Below, in pieces: positions 1 to 12,129 of a stretch of 64,000 bases of DNA (position 1 is its first letter; each line of letters starts with the position of its first letter). This DNA comes from Phascolomyces articulosus (taxonomy: Eukaryota; Mucoromycota; Mucoromycetes; Mucorales; Lichtheimiaceae). Both the position numbers and the translations under genes were made by a program. The notes under the pieces are model-generated. The model saw nothing but the letters and a program-made list of their open reading frames with translations. It searched no databases and was not told the DNA's origin. The stretch is taken from positions 2,294,001 through 2,358,000 of the forward strand of contig JAIXMP010000001.1 of assembly GCA_025677815.1 (NCBI GenBank). Reading direction: 5' to 3'.

Positions 1-576
1 AGTGAAAGACGCTCGGTTTTTATTGATAAAATAATTCGTACAGGAACCATCAATTGACGATGATAACGAGCAGTGGCAATAATAGTGACGGCAGCAGCAA
101 CGATAACAGTATTTAGTAGCAATAGCAGCAGTAATATTAATTACACCAGGTCTTAATTATAGTCGCAGCTCCAACAGTGATTGTGGTGTCGACATGAATA
201 ATTCAGATGGCAAGCCAAAATGATTATAGTATCAGCGGATGCAAGCACAGCAACAACAACATTAATACAATCTACCCTTGCTTATTGTGCTCCCGTTTTT
301 TCACACTCTACATTTTTGTACCTTTTTTAGGGAATTGTCAGGAAAACATAAGGATTCCGTGCCTTGCATTTTGCAACAGAGTATTATTAGTGTTTCGTCT
401 AAACAGGAGGGAATCTACTATTAACATCATCAATTATACGCAACAAAGCCTTGCAATTAGGAATGTTTCATCTTATCCGGTATCATTAATACTCTTCTTT
501 TATATGGACAAAATGTCTCATCCTCAGATACCGCTAACCCTCGTTGTCGCGAAGCGCAAAGATCCACTGTGGCAGC
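1..576. other. Low-complexity AT-rich flank, no supported gene
   Basis: The first ~250 bases are rich in AGC/AAT/AAC triplets on the plus strand (Ser/Asn-rich if read as codons) but are broken by stops in every frame. This looks like an eroded Ser/Asn-rich coding or microsatellite tract. The open frame at 207-581 has no recognisable domain and unremarkable composition, so I do not call it a gene. Confidence 0.5.
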
Positions 577-746
577 AATAATAGTAATAGTAATAGTAAT
601 AGTAATAGTAATAGTAATAGTAATAGTAATAGTAATAGTAATAGTAATAGTAATAGTAATAGTAATAGTAATAGTAATAGTAATAGTAATAGTAATAGTA
701 ATAGTAATAGTAATAGTAGTAGTAATAGTAATAGTAATAATAGTGG
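577..746. repeat. AATAGT hexanucleotide microsatellite
   Basis: About 170 bases of near-perfect six-base repeat (alternating AAT and AGT triplets), with one AGTAGT interruption near 717-722. It is open in several frames on both strands (Asn/Ser, Ile/Val, Tyr, Leu repeats), so frames across it are artefacts. It lies about 165 bp upstream of the decayed ketoacyl synthase copy. Confidence 0.95.
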
Positions 747-910
747 TCCAGAAAGCAGCCGCGTGGACCACCAACTCCAACCAAATAAGTACACATCCCG
801 TTTATCTTTATACACTTCCATGTCACCGACACAATATTTGAACAATACCAGCAATACATTTCATCACACTTCTCACTCAGCATTCGATATTATCGAAAAA
901 TATTCATAAT

Positions 911-1643
911 AATGACACGTCGCGTCGTTGTCACTGGCCTCGGCTTAGTGTCACTAGCAGGTATTGGTGTCAAACATATTTGGAAGAATCTATATTGTTT
1001 GGACATTGTGGTATTGCTTCACTTCCTGAAATACCAGAATATGAAAAACTACCTCTACAAATTGTAGCATTGGTATCTCAAGGATCCAAGGAAAATGATG
1101 AACTCAATTCAAAGGAATGGGTACGTCTTTTTTTTTCTTTTGGAATTATGCGTACATGAAAAAAAAAAAATTTAAAAAAAAAACTCTATAAATAATAGAA
1201 CTCCCGCCTATTTTTTATCATGGCACCATTTACTCCATATGCTATTGCTGTAGCTCGACAAGCTCTAAGCAATGCAGAATGGAGTTCTGAGAACGATTTC
1301 TGACAAAGAAGAACGAATGGTAATATTATTTGGCGGAGCAAACAAATAGCACAGGCTACAAAGGATGTAATTAACTTGTTTTTTATTATTGTACGTAAGG
1401 CGTTTGTATCGGATTGGATATGTGTGGTTTTGAAGATATTGTATCAACAGCTATTTCGTATTCCACTGCAGTAAATATAGCACGCACAGACTATCTTTTC
1501 CATTGTTGATTTTATAACATACTCATTGCTTATATTTTTTAGACATATATATTTTAGGGATATCGTAAAGTGCCATCCATGTTTTTCCTCGAATTTTGAT
1601 TAATATGGCTGCTGATCATCTTACAACGAAATATGGTTTCCAG
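911..1643 (+). pseudogene. Decayed 5' half of a mitochondrial 3-oxoacyl-ACP synthase gene (CEM1/OXSM type)
   Basis: The sequence opens with ATG and MTRRVVVTGLGLVS, the classic N-terminus of KAS II-type ketoacyl-ACP synthases. Collinear segments follow in shifting frames: GHCGIASLPEIPEYEKLPLQ (to a GTACGT donor at 1121), MAPFTPYAIAVARQALSNAEW (about 1219-1281), GVCIGLDMCGFEDIVSTA (about 1400-1453) and PRILINMAADHLTTKYGFQ (ending at a GTAATA donor at 1644). Damage visible: a frameshift near 985, an in-frame TGA near 1301 and a one-base frameshift near 1590. The catalytic Cys/His/His half expected downstream is absent, so the copy is 3'-truncated. Splice sites are still recognisable, so it decayed from a genomic copy rather than a retrocopy. 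In the family this enzyme makes fatty acids (lipoate precursor) in mitochondria; this copy cannot. Confidence 0.82.
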
Positions 1644-2697
1644 GTAATAAATGAAACATCCTTATTCACTGTAAACTCAATAGTATAGTAATTATGTAAC
1701 TTCTTGGACCAGATTCTGGGATTTAACAAATGGAACTTTATGTTTTTCAGTATCGAGCCTACAAGGCTAGCTCATAGAAGAACCCTAGTTAGCTGATGGC
1801 GCACTCCCAAAGGTACTGTTCAAGGGTCGAAAATCTTCTTCCAAAAATATCTCACTATCGAGATGTGTTGACGGATTCGAACAAAGACAATGCTCGAGAG
1901 ATTTGGGGTCTGTTGTGGCATGGCAAAATTAGTAATTACAAGAACACTGATTATAATTTGGGGAAGCTGTTGAAAAATTATTGGACAGTGCATATGAAGA
2001 ACCTTGGAAGTATTACGCAACAAATTGACATTGGATCAAGATTGTGGATAAGAGAAAAAGAAAGGAAGAGAGACGTGTATTGATGGTTTTTTTTTTGGAA
2101 TAAAAAACGTATGTAGTCCCAAATACCAATTCTTAAATCTATACAATATATGGACTATGTATTAAATAATAAAAAACTTTAGATAAGTTACCAAAGAAAG
2201 TGCAGCAAACCAAGAGGGTATTAATATTCGATCTAAAGCAGAGAAATCCAAATCAATCAAGCCAGAACGCCATGGGATGGAGGCCTGCTTATATCTCGCA
2301 GATCCCATGGGGTAAGATAGTATACTTTTCATTTTTAATCTAATTATTTTGAGTGGACCTACTACTGGTTACGGGTTTCAAAAAAAAAAGACAAGGCTGG
2401 TTACTTAATAACAGTAGTAACTAATGGCTGAGTAAGGAGTGTCTCAGGAGGCTTATAGTAGTAGTGGCGTGTGCGCATCCTTTTTTCTATTTGGTTTTTT
2501 TTTCTCTTTTCATTACACTCTACCACATATCCATTCAACTATAAGTTAGTAATAATTTTAATCTTGAATTTAAACTTTAATGCTAAAATACAACGATAAT
2601 CGCCTGGCTATGTGTGTGATGGAATTGCTTATGATACTATTTTTTTTCAAGGTATATATTTTTTATAAAACAAAGCATTTATTATTATTATTCAATT
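1644..2697. other. No supported gene; AT-rich sequence replacing the 3' part of the ketoacyl synthase copy
   Basis: Contains one open frame of 95 codons (1796-2083, +) with no domain I recognise, and scattered poly-A/T tracts. No continuation of the ketoacyl synthase fold was found on either strand. The 1796 frame has mildly coding-like composition but no splice context or homology I can cite. Confidence 0.4.
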
Positions 2698-3018
2698 ATG
2701 GTCAAAATATTCGGCTCCTTGCAAAAGTTCTTGTTTTCCTTAATGGTTATGGCCAGTTCCTTGTTATTGTTGCTTGTTGCTATGGGTGCCTATGTCCCCA
2801 TATATTACGAAGATCCGGCATTCGCATCTCTGTGTCCTTCCGGTTTTCGTAGTAACTTTTCCAGTTATCGTGAAAGCAAAAAATTGTACCCCCAATATTC
2901 TCAGCTAAAAATGCATACAGACAAAGTTTCTCCTCCTTATAAAATTATTACTATACTACTACGTACTTCATACGATATAAAAAGATTATTAAGTCATTAC
3001 TATTCTTTTTTTTCTTGA
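2698..3018 (+). CDS. Hypothetical small membrane/secreted protein (doubtful)
   Basis: A 106-codon frame. Residues about 8-35 form one strongly hydrophobic segment (LFSLMVMASSLLLLLVAMGA) after a short basic start (MVKIFGSLQKF), resembling a signal peptide or single membrane anchor. The rest is polar with Tyr/Ser/Lys and no known domain. The last ~25 codons become AT-rich and may be non-coding read-through. It could be exon 1 of a longer gene or chance. It lies tail-to-tail with the amidohydrolase gene. No function is proposed. Confidence 0.25.
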   Translation: MVKIFGSLQKFLFSLMVMASSLLLLLVAMGAYVPIYYEDPAFASLCPSGFRSNFSSYRESKKLYPQYSQLKMHTDKVSPPYKIITILLRTSYDIKRLLSHYYSFFS

Positions 3019-3232
3019 TGATTTATATATCTTAGTATTTAATATTCATTCTTATATTTACTTATTATTATATATTATCAATGAATAATGGAGAAAAATT
3101 GACCAATTTACTAAAACAACAAGAGTATATATAATTATTAAACAAACAATAATACGTAAACTTTTTTTTTATTTAGAATCATAAAGAAAGAATAAAAATA
3201 ATACTATCTCACTAGTATATATAGAATTTATT

Positions 3233-4464
<1,232 letters not shown>

Positions 4465-5346
4465 CTTGTTTGTTTGTTTCGTTTGTTTTTTTTATGAAAA
4501 TAAAAGAGTAAGTAAACAATGATGCTATCGTTCGCCATCTGTCATTTTATGCTTTTTTATAACAATACGTAATCCATGGAATAGTCCACCTATCTTTCTT
4601 CTTTTGAAACATCCTGTTTTTTAAAAATCATATTTATATACATAAATGACGAGGCTAATAAAATTTATGATTAAAATCATTGAAAAAGAAGTCAAAATCA
4701 TCCTAGAAAACTGGATAGAAGAAATCATTTCCTGATTCCAAGTATAAAAAATTCCATAGATAAGAAACTTTTTATTTTATTTTGATATGAACCCCCATTC
4801 CATCCTAAGCAACACATTAAAACAAACAAATAATAAAAGGTAAATGGGTTCTTCGTCCAAATATTATCCTCCGAGATGATGCACGGACAAAAGAATTGAA
4901 CTGGAACACGAATAGGGTTTTTTAAGGAATTACGTATAACCCAAAACCTGGTTTTGCGTTATTTGTGTTGGCTTAAAAAGATATTCCGTTAAATGACATG
5001 GCATGTTAATTGCATAATAATAAACATGCAATAAGATGCACAGAAATACACATATTTGTTACTACCGACGAAATAAAAATGGCATGATTGATATTATTTA
5101 TTATCTATATCATTTTAATAGAAAAGTGTCTTTTTCCCCCCAAAAAAGATAAAAGCAAGCTTATTAATTAGTAGCAGCCAAAAAAAACAATAATTTAATA
5201 GTGTAAATAACAGGATATACAGGGGAAAAAATGCTTGTTTTTGAATATTTATATAGTATTTTTTTGGTGTGCTGATTGCTTATATTATTATTAAATTAAA
5301 TAAAATCAAATAGTACAAAACAATATAGACAACAACTAATTTTACA
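4465..5346. other. Intergenic, upstream of the amidohydrolase and downstream of the SREBP gene
   Basis: AT-rich, no coding signal seen on either strand. It must hold the promoter of the minus-strand amidohydrolase (4465 upward) and the 3' end of the SREBP-like transcript (below 5347). No canonical element stands out beyond poly-A/T stretches. Confidence 0.5.
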
Positions 5347-7635
5347 TTATGCAAGACCACGAAGGATATCCAAAGCTTTTGAAGGTCGAGTCTGTTCATC
5401 ATCATTCAAAAGATCTTCTTCCTCTTCTTCTTCATCATCCGATCCATTCGGAGAGACAAAATAACCCAACCGACTGAGCCGATCCACCAACACTTGATGG
5501 GCCGGTAGTTTTTCCAGAGTGGAACACCGCATCATTCGTCTCAACACGAGGGTTTGAGCTTTGATTTGTTCAGCCGCCCCTTTGATACCCAATCGCCAAG
5601 CTTCAATCCAAGCATGTAAACCCGCTAAGCAAGCAACAAATTCAGCCAACGCCATTGTTTCGCCTTCCAAACCAATTGGTCGTGTCATGGTTGGTCGACG
5701 TTGTCGATACCCAAAGGATTTTTTAATCTTTTTTTGTAAAGCAGCTGTTTCTTCTAATAAATCAACGCCAGTTAAATCTCCCTTTTGCAATCGGATCGCT
5801 GCTTGAAGAACGAGTTTGATTTTTACTTTGACCAAATCTTGTTCCTGTTCCATTGTATGAACCGCCACAGCACGTTCGGCAGCTTCAATATCAGATTGCC
5901 AAAGAGCTTCTACGGTAGCACCGACAGCGGCTAACCATCGTGGAAAAGGATGACGATGTCGTTGATGTTCTTCATACAAGATACGTTCAAAGGCTGTTTG
6001 TTCCTCTTCAACATTGTAAGAAAGATAATCATCAGGCGATTTCGTTCTGTTTTCAACCACCCATCGAAGAGGAGGTGGACTGGAAGTCACTGAAATTATC
6101 AAACGTCCCAATTCAGTACGTAAATTATCCAGTAAATGAAGTCGGGAGAGTTCTCCCAAATCAGCATTTCGTTCAACAGCTTCTTTCCAAGCTTGGGAAT
6201 CAAGCATGGCATCTTCACTAGGAGGCTGTTGATGAACATCCCATACAAGCATATCATCATCGGTTTCGTACATGGCCAAACGCCAAAAGTACCGTGCGAC
6301 CCATGTGGAATAAGGATAGAATTGCATAGCAGAACAAGCGTAAGCATACGTTAAAAGATGAGGAGGGGCCACATTGATCATACGAATACAAGCGTAGAGT
6401 CGTAACAAGAGAGGAGAGGAAGGACTGGCATGGATATCAATCCATCGTTCTGTTTCTTGTTCTTGATAATCACAGGCACCATGGCCATTTGGTGTTGCTG
6501 TTGTATTCCAGCCAAACGTGTGGCGAATCATCAGTTGTACAGATTCTGTAGCAAGATTGTATAACAACATGAATGTGCTTTGTTTTTCTTCGTGACGGCG
6601 CCGAAATAAAAGAACAACAAGACAAGTGATCAAAAGGGTTAATCGAATATAAGCCCAAAGATCATAGGTGGGTGATGAATAAGGAGATGATGGTGATGAT
6701 GCGTCAAAAACATTTCGATGATGAGGATTTGTACTTGTAGTCGATGAAGTCATATTTTGATCCATTGAAAATGATAAACACATGAACAGTGCCATAAATG
6801 TACTATTTTGTTGATGATGTTGTCCTTGCTGATTTTCTAATGGAAAATCGAGTTGTTGTTCTTCATTTTCTTCTTGTTGTCTTTGTTTTTGTTGTTGATG
6901 CTTCATGGTTCGATAACGTGTTAAAACGGGTATACCACCTGGTAATTGATGAATTAATTGTTCCAAGATTTGATTTTCTTTATTCAATTGCTCATTTGTA
7001 TTTTGTAAATGAACAATATATTCTGTGGCTTTTCTCATGATGGTTGCTTTATTAATTTTCGTAGCTACAGCGACGCCATCGATATATTCTTCTGAGTCTT
7101 GATCTTCTTCAGGAACATAATTACTATTGGTACTATTGGTAGAAGGGGGTGGCGGTTGTTTTGTATGTTGTAATGCAGGTACAGCTGCTTTTAATTCTGC
7201 TATCCGTTCATTAATATTATTACGATATCGACGTTCAATAGCATTATGAGATTTATTTTTGATGGTTGATTTTGTTGTTGTAGGAGTTGTCGTGGTCATG
7301 GATTGGTGATGATTATTATTATTATTCGTAGGAGGGTAAATGGGATTGATATTGTTAAAAAGGCTATAATTATTGGTAAACGTGTTAGGAAAAGCAAATG
7401 GTGATGATGAAGATGACGATGCTGTTGTTGTTGTTGTAATAGGAGATGGTGTGATTAATTCTATTAATTAAAAAAAAAGATGGATGATTTTTTTTTAGTT
7501 CTATGCTACTATTTTTTATAGAGATAATAAAAATATACCTGTTGGTAAAGGAAATTTTGATGGTAATAAAAGAGGATCCAACCATATATTTTGAGCAAGA
7601 AATTGAGTTAATTCATCATCAAATGGTAAATCCAT
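5347..7635 (-). CDS. SREBP-like membrane-bound bHLH-leucine zipper transcription factor
   Basis: Two exons, 7635-7539 and 7460-5347, giving 736 aa. Exon 1 encodes a short acidic N-terminus (MDLPFDDELTQFLAQN), a plausible activation segment. The basic region at about 102-117 reads SHNAIERRYRNNINERI and carries the Tyr that distinguishes SREBPs from other bHLH proteins. A ~40-residue acidic/Pro-rich loop follows, then helix 2 (INKATIMRKATEYIVHLQ, about 169-186) and a zipper. A hydrophobic segment (YIRLTLLITCLVVLLF, about 300-316) followed by RRR fits a transmembrane anchor; a weaker hydrophobic stretch lies about 50 residues before it. The ~400-residue C-terminal part has the length of an SREBP regulatory domain. 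Family role: sterol/hypoxia-responsive factor held in the ER and released by proteolysis to activate sterol genes. That processing is inferred, not seen. It diverges from the 8402 gene across a ~770 bp shared promoter. Confidence 0.85.
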
Positions 7636-8401
7636 ATTTTATTTCTAATGTAATTGTTGATGGATCGAACTGGATAATAGGGATGGTATGGTGAATGGAA
7701 TAAAAAAAGAAAAAGAAAAAAGAAAAAAATGGTACAAGTTGAAGAAGAAGAGGAAGAAAAAGAAGAAAGGAGGGAGAAGTAAGAAGGAGAGGAATTATAA
7801 AAAAAAATGAATAAACATGATGTGATTTTTTGAATAATAATAATAACAAATAAAGACACACACAGGCACTACAGACGCACATACACACACACTACTAATA
7901 CTAATACTAATATTAATAAGAAAAGTGGCATGATTTTTCTTTCAAAATCTCAGCTGTTAAATTTTCTTCTCTGTTTTTATTCACATATAAAAACGAAGCT
8001 TTTTTAACGGAACTTTTTTTTTCTCTATTTTTTTCATTTCCCTAGTTTTGACTGACTCTTTTTTTTACGCAGCAATTGTTTTTCTATGAGAAAAAAAAGT
8101 GTTGTCGTTACCATGGTAACGAATTTACTTAAGAAATATCACGGGTTACTTAGAGGCGGCGCCACGTAACAGCGTGTGTCCAATCCGCAGTTAATTGATA
8201 AGAACCTCCAAAAAAGGGGAGTGATGATAGGTTACTATATAGAAATGATATAAATACAACTCATCATGACAACAACAAATCTTCTCTTTTTTAACCCCTT
8301 AAATTACATCTTTCTTTTCTTTCATTCTACTTTTTTTTCTACTTCTTCTTCCTATAATCATTTATATCATTTACAAATAAAAAAAATAATAACTCATCAT
8401 C
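7636..8401. promoter_or_regulatory. Divergent promoter region, SREBP-like gene (-) / SERTA-like gene (+)
   Basis: About 766 bp between two divergent starts. It contains a perfect 16-bp palindrome at 8106-8121 (listed separately), a GTCCAATCC (CCAAT-type) motif near 8179, a TATA-like GATATAAATACAAC near 8247 ahead of the plus-strand gene, and a T/C-rich leader just before its ATG. The minus-strand side is purine-rich, so its transcript leader is also pyrimidine-rich. Element functions are inferred from motif resemblance only. Confidence 0.5.
8106..8121. promoter_or_regulatory. Perfect palindrome CGTTACCATGGTAACG, an RFX X-box-like site
   Basis: Sixteen bases, fully self-complementary. GTTACCATGGTAAC fits the symmetric X-box recognised by RFX-family winged-helix factors (GTNRCC..RGYAAC half-sites in inverted array). 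It lies ~470 bp upstream of the SREBP-like start and ~280 bp upstream of the SERTA-like start. Binding is inference from the consensus. Confidence 0.55.
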
Positions 8402-8917
8402 ATGTCAAATAAAAACGACGCGTATTCATCATCGTCAGCCTATATTCGTGACTTATCCTATAATAAATTAGCACACTATTATCATTCAACAAAAGATACT
8501 TCTATTCGAAAATATGTTTTGATTACCAATATACTGCGACTGACTCATCTTGACAATGTTCATACTGAGCAAGATTATTATCATTCAACTACAACAACAA
8601 TAACAACAGAAGATCCAATGGAAATTGATCATTATAATGACACACAAGATGATGCATTAGAACAACAATGGCTTGACAGTTGCTTAGACGAACTTGAAAA
8701 AGAAGAACAAACATGGTCACCATTACCACCCACAGTAGAAAACCAACAAAAGCAGCAAGAACAAGAAAAAGAACGATCTTGTCATTATTTAACTCATGAT
8801 GACCATGATCAAAACAAGAATACAATGTCAAAACAAGATCAACAACAATCAACTCAAATATATTTCCATGCTGGTGTAGTAGCTTGTTTTAGCTCGATTG
8901 AATATTCCCTAAAATGA
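8402..8917 (+). CDS. Small acidic protein with a SERTA-like motif
   Basis: Single exon, 171 aa. Residues about 16-50 contain LSYNKLAHYYHSTKDTSIRK followed by YVLITNILRLTHLD. The spacing and residues (S..KL, then S.RK.VLI.N.LR) resemble the SERTA motif of animal SERTAD/TRIP-Br transcriptional co-regulators. The rest is low complexity: Thr-rich, an acidic segment (about 85-105, LEQQWLDSCLDELEKEEQTW), then Gln/Glu/Lys/His-rich sequence. No signal peptide or membrane segment. The ATG is the first in the transcript-like leader behind a TATA-type sequence, and a pyrimidine-rich leader precedes it. A CATT repeat sits just past the stop. The SERTA assignment rests on motif resemblance alone; otherwise it is an unrecognised hypothetical protein, but gene-like in composition and context. 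Confidence 0.65.
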   Translation: MSNKNDAYSSSSAYIRDLSYNKLAHYYHSTKDTSIRKYVLITNILRLTHLDNVHTEQDYYHSTTTTITTEDPMEIDHYNDTQDDALEQQWLDSCLDELEKEEQTWSPLPPTVENQQKQQEQEKERSCHYLTHDDHDQNKNTMSKQDQQQSTQIYFHAGVVACFSSIEYSLK

Positions 8918-9334
8918 TGTACATTCTTATATTATATATATCCCTTCATTCATTCATTCATTCATTCAAAAAGTACTTGTTGCATTCTTCTTTTTCTTCG
9001 TCTTCTTCATTCACACACTCATTGTACATACATAATAGTTCTATTTCCATAAATTTGATTGTTGTAAATATATAAAAATAAATTGCCAAGCAAGCTTATT
9101 ACATTATCCAAAAAGAAAAAAATGACATTTTTCTCCGATCAAAAAAAAAAGTAATCAAGTCAAAATTTATTAAGAATAATATGTTTAGGATATGGGCAAA
9201 TATTATTAAATGCGCAACCACACCATGAAAGGAAAAAGTATATAAACCTTTTCTCTTTCTTTCTTTTTCTTTTCTTTTACAACTACTTTTAATTACTACT
9301 ACTCCCTTTTGAATTCCACTCTAAATAAACCAAC

Positions 9335-11925
9335 ATGCCACCTCGAAGTTCTAATGCACCAGTTTCAAAAAAGATTCGTATGACTCTTGCTTGTGAACGT
9401 TGCAGGTATATAACCTTTTTATTTTTTTAATATATTTGATATAATATGCATTTATACTAATAAACAAACGTTTTTCTTGGCCTAAATCCTCTAATTTCAA
9501 TAGAACAAAAAAAGGTACTTTTTATTAATGATATGTAATAGTAATAACAAAAACAATGGATTAACATAATATTTAAATATTCTATAGTAAAATGTGATTT
9601 TGCTCACCCTTCTTGTTTACGATGTCAACAAGCAAATGGTAAACCATATACTTTTTTTTTCTTTTATTTCAGTTTGTTTAGATATACCATCAAAAAAACC
9701 TTTTTCTTTGGTTTTTCGATGGAAGATTATCCGATTCGCTGAATTTTCTTTATCAAAATTTGTGTGGGGTTTAATTGTGGGGAGAAAATGGGAGCGAATG
9801 GGTCGGGAATTGGTTTCACTCACAGCTCTTCCGGAAATTAGCGACATGTTCCTATGCAGGTTCTTCAACTCAATTGGATTTATTTAACTTGATTCAAGTC
9901 AATGAAGCTGTGGATTTACTTCAAAAACGAGTACGATCATTAGAATCTGATTTACAACAAATGCGTGATAAGGAAAAACAAACTGAATTAAGAGGCAAAA
10001 GTGATCAGCATCATCGATGGGCCCTTTCTTTAACAAACCAAGGTCTTCGTATTGATACCAATATCATCTCTATGCATGACTTGCATCACCTTTTTAATGC
10101 CAACCCTTCTATTCCCCCAACCCCAACTTCTTCGTGTGACGACATGATTGTTGTTGAGGCAAAGCTGTGGAAGTCCGAATATAAAACTTTCCCTCTGTAT
10201 AGCACTTGGGAAGACCACTCTTCGACGTCACCTTCTCATTCAATTCAACGAATTGATTATATCAATCATAACAACAACAACGGAGACGAAAACCATATCA
10301 TTCACCAATTGCATCCTACTATTCAACATCATACATCATCATCTCATCAACATCATCAACATCGTCATTCTTCTTTTTCTTCTTCTTCTTCTTCTTCTTC
10401 TTCTTCTTTATCGTTACTTGATTTTGAAGATACATCATCCATATCATCCTCATCCTATCATCAAGTTCCCAAATTCACTTTGGATCGTTTAATTGGAGTT
10501 TATCAAGAATGTTTTATTTGTCTCAATGAACCATGGCATGATAATACATTATCGCATCGTTATTTTAATAATGACCTTGACCCATTACTGACCAATGTGG
10601 TCTTTGCATGGTCAGCTCGTCATGGTGCCATATATCATGGTCTATTTCCAGGTCAAGATCCCAATTTAGTCGGTGAACCATTTTTCATCAAGGCTAAAGA
10701 GTTACTCAAGGAACGATTTACGACCAGTAACATTGATACAGTCCATGCATTACTTGTGATGCACAATTATGTCATGGGGAAAACAGGTAATCATCGAAAA
10801 CAAGCTGAAAGTGAAGCGTACATGTATCTCGGATTAGCCATCCGTATGTCGTTGGATCTCCAAATGCATCAAGAAGTAGAGAATGTTCATAATCCGATTG
10901 AAAAGGAGCGAAATCGACGCTTCTTTTGGTTAGCGTACTTTTTGGAAACGTTGTGTACACTTAATATTGGGAAACCCATGTCGATTCAAGAAAATGCTTA
11001 TAATAACAGTACACTTGTCGGATTTCCTGGTCCGCTGAATCATGAAATTGGTCCTATTCGCTGGCGGGTAGAGTTCATGAGCCAACGATACCGTATCATT
11101 CGTATTTATCGTAGATTGATGGAATTAACAACTGCTGCCAAGGAAAAACAACCTCTCGCTTTACGAACCATTACGGCTCTGGATAAACAAGTCAAGGACT
11201 GGTATGCCGCTTTGGAAAATCATTTCCGATATGACCCGCATGATCCGAAATGGAAAACATCGAATTCAGCTACATGGATGCGTGATATGGGTTGTCTTAA
11301 ACTCAACGTGGAATATCATTATACAATGATGCAATTGTATAGTTTATTCTTATCCTCTCCATCGCCTTCTTCTCCAACGCCTTCCTCTCCTTCATCTGCT
11401 ACATCTACTTCTTCCAGAGGCGCAATGCAAATGTTGGCGCGTCAAATTAGTCGTTCTTCGGCGGATAAAATTGTGGATTTGGTCGAGTGTTGGAGTGCCT
11501 CTTTACCTAAAGAAGCTTGGTGTCATTTTGCCTTGGAACCCGTCATGGTGACCATTCGTTTATATACACAATTGATTGAAGAAGACGATGAGGATGCTTT
11601 GATCCTGAAGACACGGATGGAACGCATTGCTACTATTTTGGAGAATTCACCTATACAACAACGTCATCCTGTAAAGACTATTTTGGATACCATTTATACA
11701 AGTACTGGAGGTCCTAATAATCATTCTCATGGTACTTCTTCTGATGGAACATCCACGACACATCTTCATCCACCTCAACATCAACATCATTCTATACCAC
11801 AAACCATTCCATTATTAGTTCATTGGTCAAGCAATTCAATGCCGGTATTATCCTCGGATATCTTGCAGCAACAAAATCATCATCATCATCAACAACAGCA
11901 AGTATCTCCTCATCATGTATTATAA
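9335..11925 (+). CDS. Zn2Cys6 (fungal binuclear cluster) transcription factor
   Basis: Exons: 9335-9405, a micro-exon 9504-9514 (11 nt), 9588-9638, 9673 to about 9768 or 9801, and 9860-11925; about 764-775 aa. Joining them gives the cluster LACERCRTKKVKCDF, then PSCLRCQQANVC, i.e. all six cysteines, each small exon supplying part. A short coiled coil follows (NEAVDLLQKRVRSLESDLQQ). Ser/His-rich linkers precede the fungal-specific transcription factor domain (PF04082-like) in the middle, with the typical segments EAYMYLGLAIRMSLDLQMH and RRFFWLAYFLETL. The C-terminus is His/Gln-rich. Such proteins bind CGG-type sites in the nucleus; target genes are unknown. The donor of the fourth intron is uncertain: only 9769 (GTTTAA) or 9802 (GTCGGG) keep the frame. 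A TATA-like TATAAACC lies about 95 bp upstream of the ATG. Confidence 0.85.
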
Positions 11926-12129
11926 AATTATTTTATCCATTTCATTTCCTTCTCTCTCCGTAACCATAACAACACATAGTAGATGTCATTTCATAAATAC
12001 ACACACATAAATATTATTATTTTTTTCTTCTTCTTTCAATTTCTGTACATTTATTTTTTTTGTTTGTAAACAATAATTATTTATAATAATAAAACAAGGA
12101 TTTTTATACACTTTTTTTAATAAAAAAAA
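11926..12129. terminator. Convergent 3' ends of the Zn2Cys6 and GRAM genes
   Basis: About 200 bp of AT-rich sequence between two convergent stops. It holds AATAATAAA-like sequences and T-runs suitable for cleavage/polyadenylation of both transcripts. No gene. Confidence 0.5.

Noticed and set aside
457..909. Long frames on both strands rich in Asn/Ser, Ile/Val, Leu or Tyr
   Set aside because: All are translations of the AATAGT microsatellite.
2195..2320. Continuation of the ketoacyl synthase pseudogene
   Set aside because: Translations do not match the catalytic-half motifs in any frame.
5561..7040. Several 60-93 codon frames within the SREBP-like gene
   Set aside because: Overlap a long conserved coding exon in other frames; no independent start context or domains.
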